The position numbers were made by a program, and so were the translations under genes. The notes beneath the pieces are model-generated. The model did not search any database. It was given only the letters and a program-made list of their open reading frames with translations, and was not told the origin of the DNA. Of a DNA stretch of 64,000 nucleotides, positions 1 through 8,737 are shown piece after piece (position 1 is the first letter of the stretch; every line of letters begins with the position of its first letter). Source of the DNA: Alphaproteobacteria bacterium (GTDB lineage: Bacteria > Myxococcota_A > UBA796 > UBA2385); NCBI GenBank assembly GCA_020632755.1, contig JACKEY010000004.1, forward strand, positions 558,001 to 622,000. The letters run 5' to 3'.

Positions 1-325
1 CGAGGGCGACGAGCCCGCCCATCGAGTGGGCGACCAGCAGATAGGGGCCGCGCACGAAGGCGGCCGCCGCCTGCAGGTCGGCCACGTAGTCGGTGAACCG
101 GTCGATCTCGCCGCGACCGCCTTCGCTCTCGCCGTGGCCCCGGAACTCGAGGGCGGTGACGGCGAAGCCGGCGCCGGTCAGTGCGGCGGCCACGTGCTCG
201 TAGCGGCCGAGGTGCTCGGCCAGCCCGTGGGCGATGAGCACGTGGCCCTTGGGCGTGCCGTCGGGGGACCACTGGCCCACACGCAGGCGCGTGCCGTCGG
301 CAGACTGGATGGAGTGGGCGAGCAT
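1..325 (-). CDS. Alpha/beta hydrolase, monoacylglycerol-lipase-like (partial, 3' end outside window)
   Basis: About 108 N-terminal residues are visible; the gene runs off the left edge. The frame shows the oxyanion-side motif HGLAEHLGRYEHV, then the FRGHGESEGGRG segment typical of monoglyceride lipases, and the nucleophile elbow HSMGG (GxSxG) with the serine near residue 101. This is the Hydrolase_4/serine aminopeptidase S33 type, which cleaves acyl esters, often of monoacylglycerol or lysophospholipid. No signal peptide is seen, so it is probably cytoplasmic. The ATG lies 7 nt after the stop of the TRAP permease gene, so it is probably the last gene of that operon. The substrate is inferred from the family only. 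Confidence 0.8.
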   Translation of the reverse strand, partial: MLAHSIQSADGTRLRVGQWSPDGTPKGHVLIAHGLAEHLGRYEHVAAALTGAGFAVTALEFRGHGESEGGRGEIDRFTDYVADLQAAAAFVRGPYLLVAHSMGGLVAL

Positions 326-332
326 CAGGACC

Positions 333-2579
333 TCACTGGCCCAGGCCGATGGCGTCGTCGGGGAGGAGCGCCAGGGACAGGGGCTCGAACCAGGCGATCA
401 CCGCCAGGCAGAACAGCATGATGAGCAGGAAGGGCACCACACCCTTGATCACGTCGACCACCGACTGCTTGAAGACGGTGCTGGCCACGAACAGGTTGAT
501 GCCCATGGGCGGCGTCAGGTAGCCGATCTCGAGGTTCACGATGAACATGATCGCGAAGTGGACCGGGTGCAGGCCGTAGCTGGCCGCGATGGGGGCCAGG
601 AGCGGCGCCACGATCAGGATCGCGGACAGGATGTCCATCACGCAGCCGAGCGCCAGCAGGAACAGGTTCACCAGCACGATGAACGCCAGCTTGCTGTCGA
701 TGTGGGACAGCAGCCAGTCGGCGGCCTGCTGGGGGATCTGCTCGACGGTCAGGAACCGGTTGAAGGCGATGGCCAGCACCAGGATCAGGAACAGGCTGCC
801 CATCATCTCGGCCGACTCGGACAGCACCCGCGGCAGCTTGCTGATCTTGAGCTCGCGGTGGAACAGGAGCTCGACCACCAGGGCGTAGACGACGGCCACG
901 GCCGCCGCTTCGGTGACGGTCAGCTTGATCGACAGCTCGATGCCGAGCGGCTCGAGGGTCAGGAAGCCGTAGATGCCGCCCAGGATGAGCACCGGCAGCA
1001 TCAGCGACAGGAAGCCCCGACGGAAGGCCAGCCCCACGCTCTTGAAGTAGGCCCCGGCGCTCGCGTCGCCCTGCAGGTGGGCGCCGACCGGCACGTTGCG
1101 GGTCCGGTACAGGGTGTAGGCGGCCAGGCAGCTGGCGATGAACAGGCCCGGCAGGATGCCCGCCAGGAACAGGTTCGCCGGCGAGAGCGGTGCCTTGGGG
1201 GTGCTGACCACGATCGCGTAGACGATCATCGGCACCGAGGGCGGGATGATGATGCCCAGCGAGCCGGCGCTGGTCAGCACGCCCATGCTGTACTTCTGCG
1301 GGTACTGGTCCCGCACCAGCATCGGGAACATGATCGTCCCGATGGCGATGACGGTGACCGGCGACGAACCCGAGATGGCCGCGAAGATCGCGCAGGCGAA
1401 CACCGACGCGAGGCCCAGGCCGCCGGGAGTGCGACCCATCAGCGCGCGGGCGAAGCCGATCAGCCGCTCGGCGATCGACCCCTGCGTCATCAGGTTGCCG
1501 GCCAGCACGAAGAAAGGGATGGCCAGCAGCTCGTGCTTCTTGGTCGCCTCGAACATGTCGGTGACGACGCTGACGCTGTCGTAGCCGCCGAGCAGGTTGG
1601 CGCTGGCCACGCTGGCGACGCCGATCGCGACGAACAGCGGAGCGCCGATCAGCACCAGCAGGATGCTGGCCACGAAGATGAGCTTGCCGCTGCCGAGCCA
1701 CAGGGCGCCGCCGAGACCCAGCAGCAGACCCGGGAACATGCCGGCCATCACGACGTCGCGCACGTTGCGGGTGCCAGGCTTCGCCGGTGCCGTCGGCTGA
1801 TCGTCGCGCTCGATGGGGGCGTGGGGATCGACGGGCTTGTCGACCTTGCCGAGCAGTGCCGAGAGCCCGAAGCGCAGGGCGATCAGCGTGAACGACAGGG
1901 GCAGGACCGCCTGGGCCAGCCAGAGGGGGAAGTCGCCTCCTCCCTCGACCAGCGGCCAGGCCGTGCCTGCGACGGGCTCGCCGGGCAGCAGCTTGATGAT
2001 CCCGTTGAGGATGGGCTCCATCCAGCCCCAGACGCTCAGGCCCTCGACGCTGTCCTCGAATTCCAGGCTCTCGAGGACCAGGGCCCAGCTGGCCTTGGCC
2101 AGCATCCACGACAGGCCGGCTGCCACGGCGGCGGTGAACCGCTTGACGAACCGGGCGGCGCCCGGCGCCAGGACCCGGTCGGTGGCGTCGACCGCCAGGT
2201 GCGTCTTGCTGCGGGTCGCCAGGCTCGCGCCCAGGAAGCCGACCCACACCATCAGCACCAGGGCCATGTTCGGCCCGTCCTGCAGGTCGATGGCGGCGAA
2301 GCTGTACTCGCGCAGCAGGTAGTCGTTGAAGGTCAGGTAGACCATGCCGAGCATGGCCACCGTCAGGAAGGCGCGCTCGACCCACGACAGGGCGGTGTCC
2401 AGCCAGTCGTGCAGCTTGTCGATCGTGACGATGACGCCCGTCACGAACAGGATCAGGAAGAAGGCCAGCGTGCCCAGCGGCCCGTCCCAGGCACCCCGCA
2501 GGGCACTGCGGATGCCACGTCCTGCCCCGTTGAGGGCGTCGTCGATGCGGTCGAAGACCTTGGCGAGAGCGGCGTACAC
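333..2579 (-). CDS. TRAP transporter permease, fused small (Q) and large (M) subunits
   Basis: A 748-residue integral membrane protein. Residues ~35-250 form a DctQ-like four-helix unit and residues ~290-740 the DctM-like large permease, recognisable by GNLMTQGSIAERLIGFARAL, the glycine-rich ISGSSPVTVIAIGT loop and IIIPPSVPMIVYAI. Together they form the secondary transporter that takes ligand from the periplasmic binding protein in exchange for an ion gradient. Separate Q and M subunits are commoner; the fusion explains the unusual length. The GTG start is preceded by GAGG. The gene follows tatP by 79 bp and forms one operon with tatT and tatP. The substrate is unknown. Confidence 0.9.
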   Translation of the reverse strand: MYAALAKVFDRIDDALNGAGRGIRSALRGAWDGPLGTLAFFLILFVTGVIVTIDKLHDWLDTALSWVERAFLTVAMLGMVYLTFNDYLLREYSFAAIDLQDGPNMALVLMVWVGFLGASLATRSKTHLAVDATDRVLAPGAARFVKRFTAAVAAGLSWMLAKASWALVLESLEFEDSVEGLSVWGWMEPILNGIIKLLPGEPVAGTAWPLVEGGGDFPLWLAQAVLPLSFTLIALRFGLSALLGKVDKPVDPHAPIERDDQPTAPAKPGTRNVRDVVMAGMFPGLLLGLGGALWLGSGKLIFVASILLVLIGAPLFVAIGVASVASANLLGGYDSVSVVTDMFEATKKHELLAIPFFVLAGNLMTQGSIAERLIGFARALMGRTPGGLGLASVFACAIFAAISGSSPVTVIAIGTIMFPMLVRDQYPQKYSMGVLTSAGSLGIIIPPSVPMIVYAIVVSTPKAPLSPANLFLAGILPGLFIASCLAAYTLYRTRNVPVGAHLQGDASAGAYFKSVGLAFRRGFLSLMLPVLILGGIYGFLTLEPLGIELSIKLTVTEAAAVAVVYALVVELLFHRELKISKLPRVLSESAEMMGSLFLILVLAIAFNRFLTVEQIPQQAADWLLSHIDSKLAFIVLVNLFLLALGCVMDILSAILIVAPLLAPIAASYGLHPVHFAIMFIVNLEIGYLTPPMGINLFVASTVFKQSVVDVIKGVVPFLLIMLFCLAVIAWFEPLSLALLPDDAIGLGQ

Positions 2580-2658
2580 GTTGCCTCGGGAAGAGACGCG
2601 GCCCGCTCGTCAGGCCGGGCCGGTCGGGATCGACGGGGACTGCGGCGCGAGGCCGGGC

Positions 2659-3690
2659 TCAGCCGCCGCGCTGCTGGGCCAGGGCCGCCTTGACCTTGTC
2701 GAGCAACGGCTTGGCGTCGGGGTTCTCGGCGGCGAACTTCATGTGCACGGCCAGCGTCACGTTGGCGAAGGCCTTGCGCTCGGCGTCGGTCAGCTCGACG
2801 ACCTCGACCCCCAGGTCGGGGAAGTTGGCGAGCAGCTCGGCCTCGAGCTCCCGCACGCCCTTGCGGCCCTTGGCCGACTCGGCCTTGGCGTCGCCCAGCA
2901 TGATCGTCTGCAGGTCGGCCGGCATCGTGTCGAAGAACTTCTTGGACCAGATGACCGCGGCCGGCTGGTAGATGTGCTTGCTCAGGCTGTAGTAGTCGAT
3001 GGGCTCGTACAGACCGGCGGCCTGGGTGAACAGCGGCGTGTTGTCGAAGCCGTCGACGATGTTGGTCTGCAGCGCGGTCAGCACCTCCGAGATGGGGAGC
3101 GTCACGGCCTGCGTGCCCAGGGCGGCGTACATCTGCATGTGCACGTCGGTCTCCTGGCTGCGCATCTTGAGCTTGGCCAGGTCGGCGGGGGTCCGCACGG
3201 GGTGCTTCTTGGTGCCGAAGGACCGCCAGCCGTTCTCCGCCCAGGCCATCAGCACGAAGCCCTTGCTGGACAGCTCCGCGCTCATGGGATCCCACAGGAT
3301 GTTGTCCAGCACGTAGTCGGCTTCGGCGTTGTTGTTGAACAGGTAGGGCAGCTCGGGCAGCTGGAGCAGCGGGATGTTCGCGCCCTCGGCCACCGCGGCG
3401 GTCGAGAAGCCACCGCCCTGCAGGCGGGCGTTGCGGCGCACGTCGCGCACCATCTCGACCTCGCCACCCAGGACGGAGCCGAGGAACATCTTCATCTTGA
3501 TGCGGCCGCCGCTCTCGCTCTCGACCCGCTTCTTGATGTCGTTGAGCTGGTCGGCCCAGGGCGTGCCTTCGGGGGCGGCGCTGCCGAAGCTGGCGATGAA
3601 GTCGGGCTCGGCCTGGACGGTGGTGGCGGGGAGGAGGGCGAGGGCTGCGGCGCCGAGGCCGGCGAGGGCCGTGAGCAGGCGGGTACGCAT
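2659..3690 (-). CDS. TRAP transporter substrate-binding protein (DctP/TatP type)
   Basis: A 343-residue periplasmic binding protein. The first ~27 residues are a Sec signal peptide ending VQA. The mature part has the DctP fold markers: FGSAAPEGTPWADQL near the start, the LPELPYLFNNNAEADYVLD helix, WAENGWRSFGTKKHPVRTPA and LKMRSQETDVHMQMYAALG, where family members place the ligand-binding arginine. It captures a small, probably carboxylated ligand and delivers it to the fused QM permease downstream. An SD-like GGAG lies before the ATG. The neighbouring TatT-like lipoprotein places it in the TPR-associated TRAP (TPAT) class described in Treponema. Confidence 0.9.
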   Translation of the reverse strand: MRTRLLTALAGLGAAALALLPATTVQAEPDFIASFGSAAPEGTPWADQLNDIKKRVESESGGRIKMKMFLGSVLGGEVEMVRDVRRNARLQGGGFSTAAVAEGANIPLLQLPELPYLFNNNAEADYVLDNILWDPMSAELSSKGFVLMAWAENGWRSFGTKKHPVRTPADLAKLKMRSQETDVHMQMYAALGTQAVTLPISEVLTALQTNIVDGFDNTPLFTQAAGLYEPIDYYSLSKHIYQPAAVIWSKKFFDTMPADLQTIMLGDAKAESAKGRKGVRELEAELLANFPDLGVEVVELTDAERKAFANVTLAVHMKFAAENPDAKPLLDKVKAALAQQRGG

Positions 3691-3786
3691 GGGCGTCTCC
3701 AGCAGGGAAGGGGAGGGGGGAGAGAGGGGGGCGGAGTCGTCCCCGCCGGCTTGAGACCGTCGGCGAGGCCGCAGCTTCCGGACGGA

Positions 3787-4650
3787 TCAGTCGGCGAAGT
3801 ACTCGCTGACGTTCTCCTTCAGCTTCCGGGCCTTCTCCTGCTCGGCCATGTTCTCGGGCGCGATCTCGGCCACGGCGTTGGGATCGGCGGCCAGGACTTC
3901 GTCGATGGCCTTGTTGAAGACCTCCTTGTCCTGGGTCTTGCGGGCCCAGTAGTCGGCGAGGAGGACCTTGGTGCCGAGGTACTCGGGGTTGGCGGCGGAG
4001 GCCTTCTCGAGCAGCTCGCGGCACTTGTCCAGGTCCTGGCCCGCGAAGGAGGGGATCGCGCAGTAGTAGGCGCCCCAGTAGCGGTCGGGGCCGCTGAAGT
4101 TGTAGTCGGGGTCGAGCTCGCCGACGCGGGTCATCCACGCCTTGACGGTGGGCAGGTTCTTGAGCGTCTTGCCGAGGCCCGACAGCTTGCCCCACTTGCC
4201 CAGGGCCGAGCTGCTCCAGTACAGGCAGGGCACGTCCTCGACCGTGAGCGCGCGGGCGGCGCTGGCCTCGTCCTCGTCGCCCTTCTCGAGCAGGGCGGTG
4301 AACTCGTGGTTGATCGCCAGGCAGCGCTTGCCCCAGCTGATCGACTGGTCCCAGGCAGCCAGCTTGGCTTCCTTGTCGTCTTCGTAGGCGTCGCCCAGGA
4401 AGTAGTAGCCGCGGACCAGGCGCAGGCCGATCTCACGGTCGGTGGGAGCGGTCTGGTAGGCGGCTTCGTACTTGACGAGGGCGGCCTGGAGCTTGGCCTT
4501 GTCGGCGCGCTGCTCCCAGAGCTGGTCGGCTTCGACCTTGACGGCGTCGCCGCCGCCAGCGGAGGCCTGGGCGACCTCGTAGGTGCCGGTGTGCTTGGTC
4601 TGGCAGCCGACCAGGACGGAGGAGGCGAGCAGCAGGTGCAGGGCGCGCAT
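3787..4650 (-). CDS. TatT-like TPR lipoprotein of a TRAP transporter
   Basis: A 287-residue lipoprotein with signal peptide and lipobox LVGC (Cys15). The rest is helical with degenerate TPR-like hairpins, for example YGAYYCAIP-type aromatic segments and LLEKASAANPEYLGTKVLLA. The pattern and the position directly before a DctP-type binding protein match the TatT component family (known from Treponema pallidum, where TatT trimerises and docks the binding protein). It may hand hydrophobic ligand to TatP; that role is inferred from the family. First gene of the operon tatT-tatP-tatQM-hydrolase, with its own sigma70-like promoter about 70 bp upstream. Confidence 0.8.
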   Translation of the reverse strand: MRALHLLLASSVLVGCQTKHTGTYEVAQASAGGGDAVKVEADQLWEQRADKAKLQAALVKYEAAYQTAPTDREIGLRLVRGYYFLGDAYEDDKEAKLAAWDQSISWGKRCLAINHEFTALLEKGDEDEASAARALTVEDVPCLYWSSSALGKWGKLSGLGKTLKNLPTVKAWMTRVGELDPDYNFSGPDRYWGAYYCAIPSFAGQDLDKCRELLEKASAANPEYLGTKVLLADYWARKTQDKEVFNKAIDEVLAADPNAVAEIAPENMAEQEKARKLKENVSEYFAD

Positions 4651-4717
4651 GAGGACTCCAGGAGGGGGGACGCCCGCGGAGGCGGGCGAGGGTGCGTGGG
4701 ACGTCGCGGAACGCCGT

Positions 4718-4746
4718 TTCTACCGGCATGGGACGCGTCTTGTCAA
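4718..4746 (-). promoter_or_regulatory. Sigma70-like promoter of the tatT-tatP-tatQM operon
   Basis: Reading the minus strand: a perfect TTGACA, 17 nt, then GTAGAA. It points toward tatT, whose start is 68 nt from the -10. Confidence 0.6.
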
Positions 4747-4809
4747 TGCGTGTCGGTGGGTCGGAGAGTGCGGCGGCGTGCGACTCGCCGGGCCACCCGA
4801 CCCGATCGT

Positions 4810-4859
4810 CCACGGGGTGCTCGGCCGTGGTTGCCCGCACCCCGTGGTCTGGCTACCGG
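4810..4859 (+). promoter_or_regulatory. Candidate guaB promoter inside a 10-bp inverted repeat
   Basis: CCACGGGGTG (4810-4819) and CACCCCGTGG (4838-4847) form a perfect 10-bp inverted repeat with an 18-nt spacer. A TTGCCC (4831-4836) in the spacer followed after 17 nt by TACCGG (4854-4859) is a plausible promoter for guaB. The repeat would overlap the -35 and could be an operator. The remaining intergenic DNA (4651-4951) holds the divergent tatT promoter and a pyrimidine-rich guaB leader. Confidence 0.4.
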
Positions 4860-4951
4860 AGACCGCCCGTGCCAGCCCGCTGCGTGGTCGCGCCAGAGTC
4901 GGTCCGAGGGGGTCCCTCCCGCCCTCCTCCCTCGACCCCGGAGCCCCCGCC

Positions 4952-6427
4952 ATGCTCACCGCCGACGTCCCCCTGGCACTGACCTTCGACGACGTCCTCC
5001 TCCTCCCGGCGCACTCCACCGTGCTTCCCGACGAGGTCGACACCAGCACGCAGCTCCACCCGCGGCTCAAGCTCCGCCTCCCCCTCCTCTCGGCGGCGAT
5101 GGACACGGTCACCGAGGCCCGCTCGGCCATCGCGATGGCCCGCGAGGGCGGCCTGGGCATCATCCACAAGAACATGAGCCCGACCCAGCAGGCGCGGGAG
5201 GTCAGTCGGGTCAAGAAGGCGATGACGGGTGTGGTCGAGGACCCCATCACGCTGAGCCCGGACCAGAGCCTGCGCACGGCGGTTCGGCTGATGCGGGGCA
5301 ACGACGTGTCGGGGCTGCCGGTGGTCGAGGGCGACCGCGTGGTCGGCATCATCACCGACCGCGACCTGCGCTTCGAGCGGCGCCTGGACCGCAAGGTGCA
5401 CGAGGTGATGACCCCCGAGGATCGGCTGGTCACCTGTCCCCCCGGCACCGAGCTCGAGACGGCCAAGGACCTGATGCAGGCCAACAAGATCGAGAAGCTG
5501 CTGGTCGTGGACGACGCGGGGCGGCTGCACGGGCTCATCACCTTCAAGGACATCCAGGCCGCGACCGAGCACCCCAACGCGACGCGGGATCAGCGGGGTC
5601 GGCTCATGGCCGGCGCCGCCATCGGCGTCGGCGGGGACCGGGACGTGCGGGCTGCGGCCCTGATCGAAGCCGGCGTGGACGTGCTGGTCGTGGACACCGC
5701 CCACGGGCACTCCCAGGGCGTGCTCGACGCCGCCGCGGCCGTGCGCAAGGCCTACCCGGACGTCATCCTGGTGGTCGGCAACGTCGCGACCCCGGGCGCG
5801 ACCCAGGCCTGCATCGACGCGGGCGCCGACATCGTGAAGGTCGGCATCGGCCCGGGCAGCATCTGCACCACCCGCGTCGTCGCCGGCGTCGGCGTGCCGC
5901 AGCTGACCGCCGTCGCCGAGTGCAGCGCCGTGGCCCACGCGGCAGGCCGCACCATCATCGCGGACGGGGGCATCAAGTTCTCGGGCGACGTGGCGAAGGC
6001 CATCGCCGCGGGCGCCGACGCCGTCATGATCGGCTCGCTGTTCGCCGGCACGGACGAAGCTCCAGGCGAGCTCGTGCTCTACCAGGGCCGCACCTACAAG
6101 TCGTACCGGGGCATGGGCAGCGTGGAAGCCATGAAGGCCGGCTCGTCCGACCGCTACTTCCAGGAGGGTGGGGATCGCGAGGGCACCTCGCGCAAGCTGG
6201 TGCCGGAAGGCATCGTCGGGCGGGTCCCCCACCGCGGCGCCCTGGCCGACAACGTCTACCAGCTGGTCGGCGGACTCAAGGCGTCCATGGGCTACACCGG
6301 CTGCGGTACCATCCCGACCATGCAGCGGGACAGCCGCTTCGTGCGGATCACGTCGGCCGGGCTCAAGGAGAGCCACGTGCACGACGTGATCATCACGAAG
6401 GAGAGCCCGAACTACCGGATGGACTGA
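4952..6427 (+). CDS. guaB: Inosine-5'-monophosphate dehydrogenase
   Basis: A 491-residue protein, the usual IMPDH length from this ATG, which is preceded by GGAG. It oxidises IMP to XMP with NAD+, the first committed step of GMP synthesis. The N-terminus has LTFDDVLLLPAHSTV; two CBS motifs follow (about residues 95-215, e.g. GIITDRDLRFE); the catalytic loop GPGSICTTR places the nucleophile at Cys305; the flap side carries YRGMGSVEAM. All core motifs look intact. A longer frame upstream is open but lacks family similarity. It is followed 40 bp later by the CoA-transferase genes, which have their own SD. Confidence 0.97.
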   Translation: MLTADVPLALTFDDVLLLPAHSTVLPDEVDTSTQLHPRLKLRLPLLSAAMDTVTEARSAIAMAREGGLGIIHKNMSPTQQAREVSRVKKAMTGVVEDPITLSPDQSLRTAVRLMRGNDVSGLPVVEGDRVVGIITDRDLRFERRLDRKVHEVMTPEDRLVTCPPGTELETAKDLMQANKIEKLLVVDDAGRLHGLITFKDIQAATEHPNATRDQRGRLMAGAAIGVGGDRDVRAAALIEAGVDVLVVDTAHGHSQGVLDAAAAVRKAYPDVILVVGNVATPGATQACIDAGADIVKVGIGPGSICTTRVVAGVGVPQLTAVAECSAVAHAAGRTIIADGGIKFSGDVAKAIAAGADAVMIGSLFAGTDEAPGELVLYQGRTYKSYRGMGSVEAMKAGSSDRYFQEGGDREGTSRKLVPEGIVGRVPHRGALADNVYQLVGGLKASMGYTGCGTIPTMQRDSRFVRITSAGLKESHVHDVIITKESPNYRMD

Positions 6428-6467
6428 AGCCTCCGGACGCCCACTCCCCACCCTCGCGGAGGAATCG

Positions 6468-7166
<699 letters not shown>

Positions 7167-7179
7167 CCCGGAGTCCCCC

Positions 7180-7836
7180 ATGCCTCTCTCTCGCGACGGA
7201 ATCGTCAAGCGCGCCGCCAAGGAACTCCGGGACGGCGACTACGTCAACCTGGGCATCGGCATCCCGACCCTGGTGGCCAACCACCTGCCCGAAGGCGTCG
7301 AGGTCGTGCTGCACTCCGAGAACGGCCTGCTCGGCATGGGCCCCTTCCCCCTCGAGGGCGACGAGGACCCGGACCTGATCAACGCCGGCAAGCAGACCAT
7401 CACGACCCTGCCCGGCTCGGCCTTCTTCTCGAGCAGCGACAGCTTCGCCATGGTGCGGGGCGGCCACATCGACATCACCATCCTGGGGTCGATGGAGGTC
7501 AGCCAGGACGGCGACATCGCCAACTGGATGATCCCGGGCAAGATGGTCAAGGGCATGGGGGGCGCCATGGACCTGGTCGCCGGCAGCAAGCGGGTCGTCG
7601 TCACCATGACCCACACCAACAAGGGCGGTGATCCCAAGCTGCTCGCCGCCTGCACGCTGCCGCTGACCGGCACCCGCTGCACCGACCTGCTGATCACGGA
7701 CTACGGCGTGTTCACCTTCGACGGTGGGCTGACCCTGCGCGAGATCGCCGCCGACCTCACGGTCGAGCAGGTGCGGGCTGCCACCGGCTGCGCCTTCGCC
7801 GTCGCCGACGACCTGATCCGGCTGCCGGTCGAGTAG
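7180..7836 (+). CDS. scoB: 3-oxoacid CoA-transferase, subunit B
   Basis: A 218-residue beta subunit. The catalytic glutamate lies in HSENGLLGMGP (Glu47), which forms the glutamyl-CoA thioester. The segments GGHIDITILGSMEVSQDG, NWMIPGKMVKGMGGAMDLV and MTHTNKGG are those of SCOT-type enzymes. It pairs with scoA immediately upstream and is probably co-translated with it. The pair ends in a strong hairpin shared with the convergent rplC gene. Confidence 0.93.
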   Translation: MPLSRDGIVKRAAKELRDGDYVNLGIGIPTLVANHLPEGVEVVLHSENGLLGMGPFPLEGDEDPDLINAGKQTITTLPGSAFFSSSDSFAMVRGGHIDITILGSMEVSQDGDIANWMIPGKMVKGMGGAMDLVAGSKRVVVTMTHTNKGGDPKLLAACTLPLTGTRCTDLLITDYGVFTFDGGLTLREIAADLTVEQVRAATGCAFAVADDLIRLPVE

Positions 7837-7874
7837 GCGCCGCCGCTCGAGCGCGGGGGCAACCCCAGACGCAG

Positions 7875-7909
7875 GAACCCCCGGCGCCGCAGGAGCGGGC
7901 CGGGGGTTC
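7875..7909. terminator. Bidirectional hairpin between scoB and rplC
   Basis: Perfect 11-bp stem GAACCCCCGGC / GCCGGGGGTTC with a 13-nt loop, 38 bp after the scoB stop and 23 bp beyond the rplC stop. There is no U-tract, as with other hairpins in this window. Confidence 0.7.
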
Positions 7910-7932
7910 GTGCTTCGGGCAGAGCGAGGGGC

Positions 7933-8589
7933 TCAGCCCTTCTTCTGGGCCTTGCGCAGGCGGATGATGCCGCCGTTGGGGCCCGGCACGCCGCCCTTGA
8001 GGAAGACGAGGTTGTTCTCGGCGTCCACCTTGACGATGCGCAGGTTCTGCACGGTGACCTGGGCAGCGCCCATGTGACCGGGCATCTTCTTGCCCTTGAG
8101 CACGTGGCCCGGGGTCAGGCGGGTACCGATCGAGCCGCCGTGACGGAAGTACTCGTGGGTACCGTGGCTGCGGATGAAGCCGCGGAAGTTGTACTTCTTC
8201 ATGACGCCGGCGAAGCCGCGGCCCTTGCTGACGGCCGTGACGTCGGCGAAGCCGCCCGCCTCGAACAGGTCGCCGGCGGCGATGGACTGGCCGGGAGCGA
8301 AGTCACCGGTCTTGCCGGACTCCAGGCGGAACTCCTGGACGTACTTCTTGGGGGAGACACCGGCCTTGGCGAAGTGACCCGCCTCGGGCTTGGTGGTGCG
8401 GCTCTCCTTCTTGTCGGCGAAGCCCAGCTGGACGGCATCGTAGCCGGCAGCGGAGTCGCTGGACTTGACGGAGATGACGGTGTTCGGACCCGCCTCGATC
8501 ACGGTGACGGCAACGGCTTCGCCGTTGTCGCCGAAGATCTGGGTCATGCCGATCTTGCGGCCGATGAGGCCGGGGCTCGTGTTGGCCAT
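7933..8589 (-). CDS. rplC: 50S ribosomal protein L3
   Basis: A 218-residue L3: LIGRKIGMTQIFG at the start, the KGRGFAGVMKKYNFRG globular-domain segment, the central loop GGSIGTRLTPGHVLKGKKMPGHMG reaching toward the peptidyl-transferase centre, and VTVQNLRIVKVD. It binds 23S rRNA early in 50S assembly. The ATG has GAGGT 5 nt upstream. It is odd that it stands alone: rplC normally follows rpsJ and precedes rplD in the S10 operon, but here the downstream gene is convergent scoB and the upstream one an ASH lipoprotein. It could be a relocated gene or a second copy. Confidence 0.96.
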   Translation of the reverse strand: MANTSPGLIGRKIGMTQIFGDNGEAVAVTVIEAGPNTVISVKSSDSAAGYDAVQLGFADKKESRTTKPEAGHFAKAGVSPKKYVQEFRLESGKTGDFAPGQSIAAGDLFEAGGFADVTAVSKGRGFAGVMKKYNFRGFIRSHGTHEYFRHGGSIGTRLTPGHVLKGKKMPGHMGAAQVTVQNLRIVKVDAENNLVFLKGGVPGPNGGIIRLRKAQKKG

Positions 8590-8671
8590 GTCGTACCTCG
8601 CATAGGACGCCGGAGGCGTCGTACGGGTGAAAGGAGGGAGCGGCGGGCTGGCTGTCCCGTGCTCCGAGGAA

Positions 8672-8714
8672 CCGGGCGTCAGGCGCCCGGGCAGCGACCG
8701 GCCGCATAGCCGGT
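8672..8714. terminator. Two tandem hairpins between the ASH lipoprotein gene and rplC
   Basis: CCGGGCG / CGCCCGG (8672-8690, 5-nt loop) and ACCGGC / GCCGGT (8697-8714, 6-nt loop) lie 20-65 nt after the stop of the upstream gene. They could terminate that gene or form the rplC leader; no L3-specific leader motif is recognised. Confidence 0.5.
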
Positions 8715-8737
8715 GGGGGACGAACGAGCAACCGTGC

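Noticed and set aside
234..2693. Long antisense open frame (819 aa) opposite the TRAP permease gene
   Set aside because: Composition is Gln/His/Asp/Arg-rich shadow of a GC-rich gene; the sense frame has clear TRAP permease motifs.
4583..4951. N-terminal extension of guaB
   Set aside because: The added 123 residues overlap the divergent tatT gene and promoters and have no IMPDH similarity.
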